64,000 bases of DNA from the NCBI RefSeq assembly GCF_013205025.1, contig NZ_JABMLE010000001.1, forward strand, positions 1,426,001-1,490,000. The letters are read 5' to 3'. A model generated the notes under the pieces. The model saw nothing but the letters and a program-made list of their open reading frames with translations, had not been told where the DNA came from and ran no database searches. This DNA is from Rathayibacter sp. VKM Ac-2857 (GTDB taxonomy: Bacteria > Actinomycetota > Actinomycetes > Actinomycetales > Microbacteriaceae). Below are positions 24,301-32,406 of this stretch, piece by piece. The translations under genes were made by a program, and so were the position numbers. Each line of letters starts with the position of its first letter. Position 1 is the first letter of the stretch.

Positions 24301-24361
24301 CGCGAGATGCCACTTATGAGCGCGACACGCCGCGGAACGAGCGCACAAGTGGCATCTCGCG
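24301..24361. repeat. Inverted repeat 'CGCGAGATGCCACTT', copy 1
   Basis: CGCGAGATGCCACTT (24301-24315) pairs perfectly with AAGTGGCATCTCGCG (24347-24361) around a 31-nt loop. The same sequence, with longer arms, is at 49041-49103. It lies between the convergent ppx and MFS genes and could work as a bidirectional terminator or be a small mobile hairpin element. Confidence 0.85.
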
Positions 24362-24368
24362 GGGAGGG

Positions 24369-25784
24369 TCAGCGCGTGAGGGTGCTCCCGGAGTCGCGGT
24401 GCAGGCGGGCGGCCGCGACGAGGGGGACGAGGGTCAGCACGGCCAGCGTCAGGAAGGCGAAGCGGTAGGGGACGAGACCCGGGCCGAACGCGGAGCCGGC
24501 GGCGAGCGCAATGCCGCCCGCGGCCACGCCGAAGCCCGCCGCGATCTGCTGGGTGGTCGCGCTGAGGGTGTTCGCGCCGGACATGCCCTCGGCCGGCACC
24601 TCGGCGAAGGTGACCGTGTTGTAGGCGGTGAAGCCGGCCGAGCGCGCGACACCGCTGAGCACCAGCAGCGCCACGATCAGCGGGATCGGGACGCCGGGAT
24701 CGAGGAACGCCATCGCCACCATGCAGGCGATGCCGACGACGTTCGCCGCGACGAGCACCCCGCGGAAGCCGACCGTGCGCAGCAGCCAGGTCGTCGCCGG
24801 CTTGATCGCCAGGTTGCCGACGAAGAGCGCGAGCACGATCGAGCCGGCCTGCACCGCGTTCCAGCCGAACGCGTCCTGGAAGAGCAGCGGCAGCAGGAAC
24901 GGCACCGCGTTGATCGTCGCCCGGTAGAGCGAGCCGCTCGCGTTCGCGACCCGGAAGGTCGAGAAGCGGAAGGCGTCCAGCGGGACCAGCGGATGCGGCG
25001 TGCGGCGCAGATGCCGCACCGCGACGGCCGTGACGAGCGCGCCTGCCACACCCAGGCCGAGCGCGACGGTGTCCGAGCCGGTGCCGGTCACGAATCCGGT
25101 CGCACCGACCAGCGCGCCGAGGCAGACCGCGACCAGCAGCAGGCCGACGACGTCCAGCGGAGGCGGCGAGGCCTCGACGCCGGCCGGGATGATCCGCCGC
25201 GCGATCACGAAGGCGACGACGCCCAGCGGCAGGTTGATCAGGAAGATCCAGTGCCAGGAGGCGTAGGTCGTCAGCAGCCCGCCGAGGAACGGCGCGAGGA
25301 TCGGCGCGACCAGCCCCGGCCAGACCAGGATCGCGATGGCGCGGATGATCCCCTCCCGCGGCGTGACGCGCAGCACGGCGAGCCGTCCGACCGGCACCAT
25401 CAGCGCGCCGCCGACGCCCTGCAGCACCCGGGCCGCCACGAGCAGCGGCAGGGTCGGGCTGAGCGCGCAGAGCAGCGACGCGAGGGTGAAGACCGCGATC
25501 GCGATCGTGAAGACCCGGCGCACGCCGAACCGCTCGCTCAGCCAGCCGGAGGCGGGGATCAGCACCGCGACGGTGAGCAGGAACGCGGTGACGGTGATCG
25601 CGACGGCGGCGGAGTCGACGCCGAGGTCGGCGCCGATCGCGGGCGCCGCGGTGGTGACGATCGTCGCGTCCAGGTTCTCCATGAAGAAGCAGCCCGCGAC
25701 GAGGAGGGCGATGGCGCGCTGACGGCGGGGATCCAGGGCGGCCTCCTGCGGGTGGGATGCGGCGGGCGGGCGCCGGAACGACAA
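24369..25784 (-). CDS. MFS drug transporter, DHA2 type
   Basis: About 471 aa from a TTG at 25784, with 14 predicted TM segments. AIALLVAGCFFMENLDATIV (TM1 with the D/E pair), GWLSERFGVRRVF (loop 2-3), VLQGVGGALMVPVGRL (motif C region) and FGLV-type later spans define the EmrB/QacA group. A CTG at 25736 has AGGAGG six bases upstream and would give the cleanest 455-aa protein starting LDPRRQRAI, so the start is uncertain. It is divergent from the NIPSNAP-like gene at 25837. Substrate unknown; likely proton-driven drug or metabolite efflux. Confidence 0.85.
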   Translation of the reverse strand: MSFRRPPAASHPQEAALDPRRQRAIALLVAGCFFMENLDATIVTTAAPAIGADLGVDSAAVAITVTAFLLTVAVLIPASGWLSERFGVRRVFTIAIAVFTLASLLCALSPTLPLLVAARVLQGVGGALMVPVGRLAVLRVTPREGIIRAIAILVWPGLVAPILAPFLGGLLTTYASWHWIFLINLPLGVVAFVIARRIIPAGVEASPPPLDVVGLLLVAVCLGALVGATGFVTGTGSDTVALGLGVAGALVTAVAVRHLRRTPHPLVPLDAFRFSTFRVANASGSLYRATINAVPFLLPLLFQDAFGWNAVQAGSIVLALFVGNLAIKPATTWLLRTVGFRGVLVAANVVGIACMVAMAFLDPGVPIPLIVALLVLSGVARSAGFTAYNTVTFAEVPAEGMSGANTLSATTQQIAAGFGVAAGGIALAAGSAFGPGLVPYRFAFLTLAVLTLVPLVAAARLHRDSGSTLTR

Positions 25785-25823
25785 GGGCGAGCGTAGCGCG
25801 CGGCTCGGCACGACTCGGCCCGG

Positions 25824-25829
25824 TACCGT
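25824..25829 (+). promoter_or_regulatory. -10-like TACCGT, leaderless start
   Basis: TACCGT ends seven bases before the ATG at 25837. There is no clear Shine-Dalgarno, which fits a leaderless mRNA. Confidence 0.35.
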
Positions 25830-25836
25830 CGAGGGC

Positions 25837-26151
25837 ATGAGCGCCTCCGAGAACCGCACCGTCCAGCTCCGCCGCTACGAGCTCGTCGACGGGGTGATGG
25901 ACGACTTCCTGGTCTGGTACCGGGCGAAGATCATCGCCGCCCGCACCGCGCACGGCTTCACGATCGAGTTCGCCTACGCCGACCGCGAGGTGAACGAGTT
26001 CGTCTGGGCCGTCAGCACCCCCGGCGACGCGGAGGCGTTCGCCGAGATCGAGCGCGTCTATCTCGCTTCCCCCGAGCGCGAGGCCGCCTTCGCCGGCGAG
26101 CCGACCCGCGTGGCCGTCCACCACGTGCGGCTCATCGAGCGCATCGTCTGA
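25837..26151 (+). CDS. NIPSNAP-like small protein
   Basis: 104 aa. The pattern TVQLRRYELVDGVMDDFLVWYRAKIIAAR, EFAYADREVNEFVWAVS, and PEREAAFAGEP with HHVRLIERI resembles single-domain NIPSNAP/ferredoxin-like barrels (VQLR-Y...F...W). No catalytic residues are predictable. It may be a dimeric alpha-beta barrel such as a monooxygenase. Divergent from the MFS gene and convergent with the SRPBCC gene. Confidence 0.6.
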   Translation: MSASENRTVQLRRYELVDGVMDDFLVWYRAKIIAARTAHGFTIEFAYADREVNEFVWAVSTPGDAEAFAEIERVYLASPEREAAFAGEPTRVAVHHVRLIERIV

Positions 26152-26163
26152 GCGACCGGGGCG

Positions 26164-26183
26164 GGCGGCTCCCCGGAGCCGCC
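26164..26183. terminator. Bidirectional hairpin terminator
   Basis: GGCGGCTCC (26164-26172) and GGAGCCGCC (26175-26183) are perfect complements around a 2-nt loop, between the convergent stops at 26151 and 26191. Confidence 0.65.
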
Positions 26184-26190
26184 CCGACCC

Positions 26191-26790
26191 CTAGCTCCGC
26201 GCTCGGCGCAGCAGGGCGAGGGCGGCGCGCAGCGCGAGGGAGCCGACGGCGACCGACGCGACGGTGCCGAGCAGCCGCGGCAGGACGTGCTTCGGGGAGT
26301 CGACTCCCGCGCGGTCCTTCGGCGACGCCAGTGCCGCGGGCTGCAGGGTGCGGCCGTTGGCGCCCGCCTCGGCCATGTGCGCGAGCCGGCGCAGGGTCTC
26401 GATGTTGCGCACCCAGAGGAACCCGTGCAGCAGCGGCTTCGGGATCAGCGTCCCCGGCCCCTTCACCGCCGTCTCGTGGATGCGGACCTTGCAGCCGTCA
26501 CGGTGCGGCTCGACCTCGAGGCGGACGCGGGCCTCGCCCATCGGCCAGCCGGCCGCCTGGATGATGAAGCGGCGCGACGGGTCCCACTCGAGCACCGTCG
26601 TCTCGTCGTCGATCACCAGCGGCCAGACGCCGAAGGAGTGGTGCAGCTGCGAGCCGACGTGCGGCCAGTCGCGGTCGACCCGGCGCATCCGGGACGAGCC
26701 GACGACCCAGGAGGGGAAGAGCCAGCCCGACGTGAAGACGGCGAAGACGGACTCGGGCGGGCAGTGGAAGACGCGGGTGTTGCGGGACAT
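26191..26790 (-). CDS. SRPBCC-family protein
   Basis: 199 aa. The N-terminus RVFHCPPESVFAVFTSGWLFPSW with WVVGSSRMRRVDRDWPHVG and VRLEVEPHRDGCKVRIHETA is the START/SRPBCC (polyketide cyclase-like) fold. The C-terminus ends in a hydrophobic stretch (TVASVAVGSLALRAALALL) and basic residues, a possible TM anchor. It is the last gene of the SDR - FAD oxidoreductase - SRPBCC unit, separated from the oxidoreductase by a hairpin. It may bind a lipid or isoprenoid handled by that enzyme (inference). Confidence 0.8.
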   Translation of the reverse strand: MSRNTRVFHCPPESVFAVFTSGWLFPSWVVGSSRMRRVDRDWPHVGSQLHHSFGVWPLVIDDETTVLEWDPSRRFIIQAAGWPMGEARVRLEVEPHRDGCKVRIHETAVKGPGTLIPKPLLHGFLWVRNIETLRRLAHMAEAGANGRTLQPAALASPKDRAGVDSPKHVLPRLLGTVASVAVGSLALRAALALLRRARS

Positions 26791-26815
26791 CGCGGGCTCC
26801 TTGTCGTGAGGGCGG

Positions 26816-26841
26816 GGTCGGGCGGGTCGTGCCGCCCGACC
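26816..26841 (-). terminator. Hairpin after the FAD oxidoreductase gene
   Basis: GGTCGGGCGG (26816-26825) and CCGCCCGACC (26832-26841) form a 10-bp perfect stem with loop GTCGTG directly after the stop codon at 26843. Confidence 0.65.
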
Positions 26842-26842
26842 C

Positions 26843-28321
26843 TCAGGGTGCCAGATCGGACGAGCGGGTCTGCTCGGGCGACGGGGACAGGTCGGGCGTC
26901 CGGCGGATACCGAACTCGTGCCGGAGCGCGCTGCGGGCGGCGTGCCAGCCGGCCATCCCGTGCACGCCCGGGCCGGGCGGCGTCGAGGACGAGCAGAGGT
27001 AGAGCCCCTTCGCGGGGGTCCGCCACGGATCGGACGACGGGATCGGGCGCGAGAGCAGCTGCGCGACGCTCGCCGCTCCGGCCGCGATGTCGCCGCCGAT
27101 GTAGTTCGGGTTCCAGGCCTGCATGTCGCGCGCCGTCATCGAGGACGCGGCGAGGACGCGGTCGCGGAAGCCCGGGGCGAAGCGCTCGATCTGCGCGGTG
27201 ATCGCCTCGCGCTGGTGCGCCGGCGAGTCGCGCGGGACGTGCGTGTACGCCCAGAGGACCTGCTTGCCCTCCGGCGCGCGGGTGGAGTCGAGGACGGAGG
27301 GCTGCGCCACCAGGACGTACGGGTTCTCGCTGTGCCGGCCGCGGACGACGTCGCGCTCGGCCGCCGCGATCTCGGCGCGGGTGCCGCCGACGTGCAGCGT
27401 CCCGGCTCCGGCGAGCTCCGGATCGGTCCACGGCACTGGGCCGTCGAGCGCGAAGTCGACCTTGGCGACGCCGTTGCCGTAGCGGAAGAGCCGGAGCGCC
27501 GAGGCGTAGGGGGCGGGCAGGCGGTCGCCAGCGAGCGCGAGCAGCGCCCGCGGTGTGAGGTCGAGCAGCACCGCGCGCGCGCTCGGCAGCTGCGACAGCG
27601 AGGTGATCTCGACGCCGGTCTCGATGGTGCCGCCGTGGGCGCGCAGGTCGTCGGCCATCGCGTCGACGATCGCCTGACTGCCGCCGACCGGCACCGGCCA
27701 GCCGCGCGCGTGCGCGTAGGAGCCGAGCGCCAGGGCCGCGGCGGCCGTGGACAGGCTCGGCATCGGCCGGATCGCGTGCGCGGCGACTCCGGCGAACATG
27801 GCCGGTGCCACCTCCTCCCGGAAGCGCGCGTTCCAGAGCGGCGAGCCCTGCTCGAGCACGCGCAGCCCGAAGCGGAGCAGCACCGACGGGTCGGTCGGGA
27901 TCTTCAGCAGGGCGTCGTTGGTGAAGCCGGCGACACGGTCGGCGCGCTCGGCGAGCGGACCCATCAGCGCGCGCCAGGCCGCGCCGTCGCGCCCGAGCGC
28001 GTCCGCCGTCCGCTCGAGGTCGCGGTAGGCGATGCCCGAGCGGCCGCCGTCGAGCGGGTGCGCGTAGGAGATCTCGGGCAGCCGGAGGTCGATCCGCCGG
28101 TCGAGCTGGAACCGCCGGAAGAAGCCGGAGGCGAGCGCCATCGGGTGCACCGCCGAGCCGATGTCGTGGTGGAACCCGGGCAGCGTCAGCTCGGCCGTCC
28201 GGGCACCGCCACCGAGGGTCTCGTTGCGCTCGTAGACCGCGACCGAGAGCCCGGCGCGGGCGAGGGTGACCGCGGCAGAGAGCCCGTTGGGGCCGGAGCC
28301 GACGACGACCGCGTCGACCAC
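26843..28321 (-). CDS. Phytoene-desaturase-like FAD-dependent oxidoreductase
   Basis: 492 aa. The N-terminus DAVVVGSGPNGLSAAVTLARAG is the FAD GxGxxG motif, followed by VYERNETLGGGARTAEL. The C-terminal LYLCSSSTPPGPGVHGMAGWHAA is the usual FAD-binding end of the CrtI/NAD(P)-binding_8 group. GTG at 28321, two bases from the SDR stop. Carotenoid genes are absent here. It resembles the actinobacterial NAD(P)/FAD oxidoreductases of unknown substrate that sit with SRPBCC and SDR proteins. Confidence 0.88.
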   Translation of the reverse strand: MVDAVVVGSGPNGLSAAVTLARAGLSVAVYERNETLGGGARTAELTLPGFHHDIGSAVHPMALASGFFRRFQLDRRIDLRLPEISYAHPLDGGRSGIAYRDLERTADALGRDGAAWRALMGPLAERADRVAGFTNDALLKIPTDPSVLLRFGLRVLEQGSPLWNARFREEVAPAMFAGVAAHAIRPMPSLSTAAAALALGSYAHARGWPVPVGGSQAIVDAMADDLRAHGGTIETGVEITSLSQLPSARAVLLDLTPRALLALAGDRLPAPYASALRLFRYGNGVAKVDFALDGPVPWTDPELAGAGTLHVGGTRAEIAAAERDVVRGRHSENPYVLVAQPSVLDSTRAPEGKQVLWAYTHVPRDSPAHQREAITAQIERFAPGFRDRVLAASSMTARDMQAWNPNYIGGDIAAGAASVAQLLSRPIPSSDPWRTPAKGLYLCSSSTPPGPGVHGMAGWHAARSALRHEFGIRRTPDLSPSPEQTRSSDLAP

Positions 28322-28322
28322 G

Positions 28323-29321
28323 TCACTTCCTCCGCAGGGCTGCGACCGCGCCGACCAGGCCGGCCGCGCCGAGCACGGCCGCACCGGCGTAGCTCGCGGC
28401 ACGGTGCCGGATCATCCAGATCTGCGGCGTCATCGTGTGCGCGCGGTCGCTGAACAGGCCGCGGGCGCCGTGGTCGCCGGGGACCGGCTCATAGACGTTG
28501 TTCGGGAGCATCGGCTCCTTCTTGTCCGGTGCCTGCTGGCCGTCGAAGGCGCTGCGGGCCAGGTACCAGTCCATGAAGGCGCCGGCGAAGCGGTCGCCGA
28601 GGATGGTGCCCGCCGTCGGCTCGCCGACCCAGGTGCGCCGGCGCGGCTTGTCGGCGACGTCGGCGATCGCGATCGCGCCCACCTCCGGCTCGTAGATCGG
28701 CGGCACCGGCTGCGGGTGGTGCGGCAGCTGCGACTTCACCCAGTTGAACTGGATCGTGTTGAGCGCCGGCATGTCCACTTCGGAGAGCCGGATCTTGCTC
28801 TTGGAGTGCAGCAGCTCGGCGGTGACCGCCTCGGTGAAGCCGCGCGCGCCGAACTTCGAGGCGCAGTACGCGGCCTGGAGCGGGATGCCCCGGTGCGCCA
28901 GCGCCGAGCCGACCTGGATGACGTGGCCGCGGCCGCGCGGGGTCATCCGCGAGAGCGCCGCGCGGGTGCCGTTGACGAAGCCGAAGAAGTTGACCGCGAC
29001 GGCGCGCTCGAAGTCGGCCGGGTCGGTCGAGAGGAACTCGCCGAAGACGCCGACCATCGCGTCGTTGACCCACAGCTCGATCGGCCCGAGCTCGGCCTCG
29101 ACGCGGTCGGCGGCCGCCTCGACGGCCTCGCGGTCGGCGACGTCGGTCGGGACCGCCAGACCGCGGCGGCCGGCCTGCTCGATCTCGGCGAGGGTCGCGG
29201 CGAGTCCGTCCTCGCCGCGGGCGAGCACGGCGACGTCCCAGCCGCGCGAGGCCAGCTCGCGGACGGTGGCGCGGCCGAGACCGGCGGTGCCGCCGGTGAC
29301 GACGGCGACGCCGCGGCTCAT
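28323..29321 (-). CDS. Short-chain dehydrogenase/reductase
   Basis: 332 aa. GVAVVTGGTAGLGRATVREL is the TGxxxGxG cofactor site. LWVNDAMVGVFGEF, IQVGSALAHRGIPLQAAYCASKFGARGF (Ser, Tyr, Lys triad with Y-C-A-S-K) complete it. The C-terminal extension after residue 230 ends in a hydrophobic segment (AGAAVLGAAGLVGAVAALRR), a likely membrane anchor. It is the first gene of the unit with the FAD oxidoreductase and SRPBCC protein. The start at 29321 lacks a Shine-Dalgarno of its own, and a 14-codon ORF ends on it (ATGA). Confidence 0.9.
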   Translation of the reverse strand: MSRGVAVVTGGTAGLGRATVRELASRGWDVAVLARGEDGLAATLAEIEQAGRRGLAVPTDVADREAVEAAADRVEAELGPIELWVNDAMVGVFGEFLSTDPADFERAVAVNFFGFVNGTRAALSRMTPRGRGHVIQVGSALAHRGIPLQAAYCASKFGARGFTEAVTAELLHSKSKIRLSEVDMPALNTIQFNWVKSQLPHHPQPVPPIYEPEVGAIAIADVADKPRRRTWVGEPTAGTILGDRFAGAFMDWYLARSAFDGQQAPDKKEPMLPNNVYEPVPGDHGARGLFSDRAHTMTPQIWMIRHRAASYAGAAVLGAAGLVGAVAALRRK

Positions 29322-29362
29322 GCGCGGGCTCCGGCGGCGGGGGTGCGAGGGTTCTGCGTCAT
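29318..29362 (-). CDS. Possible 14-residue leader ORF upstream of the SDR gene
   Basis: ATG at 29362 preceded by AAGGAG seven bases upstream encodes MTQNPRTPAAGARA and stops at TGA overlapping the SDR ATG. It could be a translational leader, or the true SDR start displaced by a one-base frame difference. Confidence 0.4.
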   Translation of the reverse strand: MTQNPRTPAAGARA

Positions 29363-29598
29363 GGTCGAGCTCCTTCGTGAGGGCGGCGGCGTGCGTCGTT
29401 CCACGGTAGGCCGCGCGGCAGGCGCGCCGCGCGGGGTTGCGCCTCATCGGTGGGAGCATCGCGGCAGGACGCCCCTGGGGAGGAGCTTCCGACCCTCTCG
29501 ATCGGTCCAGCGACCGTCCAGACGGCATCCAGACGGCAGGGCCAGACTGACCGCCGCCGCTCCCCCCGCGACCCCGCCCTCGACGACCGGATCGACCC

Positions 29599-30924
29599 AT
29601 GAACACACTCCTCGGGCTCAGCCTCGTCTCCGGGCCGGTGGTGATCGCGGTGTACGCGGTCTCGGGTCTCGCCCTGCTCCTGCTGGTCCTCGCCTTCGCG
29701 CGCTCGGCCCGCCGCGGGCGCCGCCGCCGCCTGCTCCTGGCGGCGATCGTCCTGCTCCTGGGCCTGGTCGTCGGCTGGGCTCTCGGCGGCCTGCTCGGCG
29801 GCACCGGTGGACTCTTCGGCGTCGACTTCACCCCCGTCACGCGGGTGTGGATCGGGCTCGGCCTGGGCGGACTCGCCGTGGCGCTGATCGTCCTGGTGCA
29901 CGCCCTCGTCCGCCGGCGCGGCCGGCGGGTGCTGGCCTCGGCGCTCGTCGGCGTCCTCGTCGTCGCGACCGCTGCGATGACCGTCAACATCGACTTCGGC
30001 CAATACCCCACCGTCCGCAGCCTGCTGGGCATCAGCGCCTACCCGACGGTGGCCGACCCGATCGCGACACCCGCCGGCGAGCACGCCTCGCTCGACACCT
30101 GGACCGCCCCGGCGGGGATGCCGACCGCGGGCAGCGTCACCAACGTGGCGATCCCCGCCACGCAGTCGGGCTTCCCCGCCCGGGACGCCGTCGTCTACCT
30201 CCCGCCCGCCGCGCTGACCGAGGACCCGCCGCTGCTCCCGGTGATGGTGATGCTGTCCGGCCAGCCCGGGTCGCCGTCCGACCCGCTCGCGGTCGAGCAC
30301 CTGCAGCAGACGCTGGACACCTACGCGGCCGCGCACGCCGGGCTCGCCCCGATCGTGGTCTCGCCCGACCAGCTCGGCGACCCGACGGCGAACCCGATGT
30401 GCATCGACTCGCCGCTCGGGAACTCCGCGACCTACCTGACCGTCGACGTGCCGAACTGGATCCGCGCGAACCTGCCCGTGCTCGGCGACGCGCAGCACTG
30501 GGCGATCGGCGGCCTCTCCCAGGGCGGCACCTGTGCGATCCAGCTCGGCGCCGGCTACCCGCAGCTCTTCGGCAACATCGTCGACGCGTCCGGCGAGCTC
30601 GCGCCGACACTCGGCGACGACGCCACGACGATCCAGAAGGGCTTCGGCGGCGACGCGGCGGCCTACGAGGCGGCCAAGCCCGCGGCGATCCTCGCGAAGA
30701 ACGCCCCCTACAAGGACTCGTTCGCCGTCTTCGGCGTCGGCGCGAACGACACCTCGTTCCTCGCCGGAGTGCAGACCCTGCACGCCGCCGCGCAGGCCGC
30801 CGGGATGGACACCACCTACCTCGAGGTGCCGGACAGCGCGCACGACGCGACGGCCTGGTCGACGACGTTCGACAAGGGCGTCGAGCTGCTGACGGCGCGC
30901 TGGAACCTGGTCCCGGCGTCGTAG
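29599..30924 (+). CDS. Membrane-anchored alpha/beta-hydrolase (esterase)
   Basis: 441 aa. Four TM segments occupy about residues 10-135 (VVIAVYAVSGLALLLLVLAF and others). The extracytoplasmic part from about residue 180 is an alpha/beta hydrolase: LLPVMVMLSGQPGSP, the nucleophile elbow AIGGLSQGGTCAIQ (Ser in GLSQGG), and a C-terminal DSAHDATAW with the His. It resembles the esterase D/mycolyltransferase-like proteins common in actinobacteria, a secreted esterase on a membrane stalk. Substrate not known. Downstream is repeat cluster 2. Confidence 0.85.
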   Translation: MNTLLGLSLVSGPVVIAVYAVSGLALLLLVLAFARSARRGRRRRLLLAAIVLLLGLVVGWALGGLLGGTGGLFGVDFTPVTRVWIGLGLGGLAVALIVLVHALVRRRGRRVLASALVGVLVVATAAMTVNIDFGQYPTVRSLLGISAYPTVADPIATPAGEHASLDTWTAPAGMPTAGSVTNVAIPATQSGFPARDAVVYLPPAALTEDPPLLPVMVMLSGQPGSPSDPLAVEHLQQTLDTYAAAHAGLAPIVVSPDQLGDPTANPMCIDSPLGNSATYLTVDVPNWIRANLPVLGDAQHWAIGGLSQGGTCAIQLGAGYPQLFGNIVDASGELAPTLGDDATTIQKGFGGDAAAYEAAKPAAILAKNAPYKDSFAVFGVGANDTSFLAGVQTLHAAAQAAGMDTTYLEVPDSAHDATAWSTTFDKGVELLTARWNLVPAS

Positions 30925-30963
30925 CGAGTGGAGGAGGAAGAGACCGACGTCCTTGCGGCAGGC

Positions 30964-31640
30964 GGGTCTCGGTACGCCCCTGCGGGGCTACTCGACCAGC
31001 ATGCGGGGCCGCGGACCCGCCCGCCGAGGCGTCCTTGGACGGTCGAGACGTCCAGGAGCAGTGGGACGCCTCGACGTTTCGAGGACGCCTCGGCGACGCA
31101 CCTCATGCTGATCGAGTAGCCCGCCGAGCGGGCGTATCGAGATCCACCAGCGCCAGAACTCGGGTCTGCAGACCCACTCTGTTGGGGACGGTGGGTTTCG
31201 ATACGCCCCTCCGGGGCTACTCGACCAGCATGAAGCAGAGGGCATGCCCCTCTTGTCCGTGCGCGGAATCCATGTTGATCGAGTAGCCCGCGCAGCGGGC
31301 ATATCGAGATCCACCAGCGTCAGAACTCGGGTCTGCAGACTTGCCCTGCTGAGGACGGAGGGTCTCGATACGCCCCTCCGGGGCTACTCGACCAGCATGG
31401 AACGGGGGCATGCCGGTCTTGTCCGTGCGCGCAATGCATGCTGATCGAGTAGGCCGCGCAGCGGGCGTATCGAGATCCACCAGCGTCAGAAGCCGAGTCT
31501 GCAGACCCGCCCTGCTGACGACGGAGGGTCTCGATACGCCCCTGCGGGGCTACTCGACCAGCATGAAACGGGACGTCACGCGTCCTCGCCCTCATCACCG
31601 GGACGCGAAGCGGCTCCGCCGCTCGATACGCCCCTGCGGG
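30964..31640. repeat. Palindromic repeat cluster 2 (three complete modules plus partial arms)
   Basis: Left arms CATGCTGATCGAGTAG... start near 31103, 31271 and 31438, and right arms ...GGGGCTACTCGACCAGCATG end near 31002, 31233, 31400 and 31565. The central GTCTGCAGAC palindrome is kept in each. A last truncated right arm (31624-31643) abuts the stop codon of the MBL gene. The cluster fills the 720-bp gap between two convergent genes. No gene found. Confidence 0.92.
31000..31103. repeat. Embedded 105-bp element, copy B
   Basis: Near-identical to 21542-21649, with a few substitutions (for example CGTCCTTGGACG here against CGTCCTCGGACG). It has the same inverted repeats CCGAGGCGTCC / GGACGCCTCGG and the same flanking repeat arms. 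Confidence 0.85.
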
Positions 31641-31644
31641 GCCG

Positions 31645-32352
31645 CTAGGCGCGGGTCGCCGCCGCGACCGCGGCCGCCACTCCCCCGCCCCAGGGCGCGC
31701 CGTGGCCGGGCAGCACCCAGGTGGCGCCGGTCGGCAGCAGGCGCTGCAGCGAGGCGAGCGCCTGCTCCGGCTCGTCGGTGAACGGCGCCGGCGCCGGCCC
31801 GGTCGCGCCCGTCAGCACGTGCCGGGTGGTGAGGCCGTCGCCGACGAACACGGCGTCGGCGAGCGGCACGTGCACCGCGATGCTGCCGGCGGAGTGGCCG
31901 GGCAGCCCGATGATCCGCGGAGCACCCGGGAGGTCGAGCGTCTCGCCGTCCCGCACCGTCACGACCTCGGTCAGCGGAGGCACGCGCGCGCCGCCCTTCC
32001 GCAGGAAGTAGCCGAGGAAGCCGACGAGCGCGCCGAGCTTCATCGACTGCTTGCCGTTGGCGGGCTTCTTCCCGCCCTTCGCACGCTCGGCGTCGGCCTC
32101 GTGCACGAACACCGGCACGCCGTGCTCGCGCCGGAGCCGCTCGGCGAAGCCGATGTGGTCGGAGTCGCCGTGGGTGAGCACGACTCCCCTGATGTCGTCA
32201 ACGGAACAGCCGATCGCCGTCAGCTCGGCGAGCAGCTCGGGCCAGAGCCGGGGCAGACCGGCGTCGATGAGGGTCACGCCCTCGGGCGTGTGGACGAGGT
32301 AGGCGGCGACGATGTCCGAGCCGATGCGGCGGAGGTGGGGGGCGAGTTCCAT
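31645..32352 (-). CDS. MBL-fold metallohydrolase
   Basis: 235 aa. The metal motif reads GVVLTHGDSDHIGFAERLRR, a variant of HxHxDH in which the second His is Asp. GLPGHSAGSIAVHVP supplies another metal His and VFVGDGLTTRHV the bridging Asp; the late WVLPGHGAPW supplies the last His. AAYLVHTPEGVTLIDAGLPR starts the fold. A two-metal hydrolase, function within the lactamase superfamily unknown. It is divergent from a TetR gene and shares its operator. The mRNA is probably leaderless (TTGACA at -35, TACCGT seven bases before the ATG). Confidence 0.85.
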   Translation of the reverse strand: MELAPHLRRIGSDIVAAYLVHTPEGVTLIDAGLPRLWPELLAELTAIGCSVDDIRGVVLTHGDSDHIGFAERLRREHGVPVFVHEADAERAKGGKKPANGKQSMKLGALVGFLGYFLRKGGARVPPLTEVVTVRDGETLDLPGAPRIIGLPGHSAGSIAVHVPLADAVFVGDGLTTRHVLTGATGPAPAPFTDEPEQALASLQRLLPTGATWVLPGHGAPWGGGVAAAVAAATRA

Positions 32353-32367
32353 GATGGCTACGGTAGC

Positions 32368-32382
32368 TAGCCATCATGGCTA
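32368..32382. promoter_or_regulatory. TetR operator between MBL and TetR genes
   Basis: TAGCCATCATGGCTA is a palindrome with 7-bp arms and one central base. An extra half-site ATGGCTA lies at 32354-32360. The palindrome overlaps the -35/-10 regions of both genes: on the minus strand TTGACA (at about 32383-32388) and TACCGT, and on the plus strand TATAGT at 32394-32399, seven bases before the TetR ATG. This layout predicts autorepression plus control of the MBL gene. Confidence 0.75.
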
Positions 32383-32406
32383 CTGTCAATAGCTATAGTG
32401 GAGGGC

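Noticed and set aside
24301-24361. A tRNA or small RNA gene in the hairpin
   Set aside because: Simple long-arm hairpin without cloverleaf or T-loop consensus.
23236-26124. Very long minus frame over ppx and the MFS gene
   Set aside because: It runs through real genes in another frame and has no family pattern.
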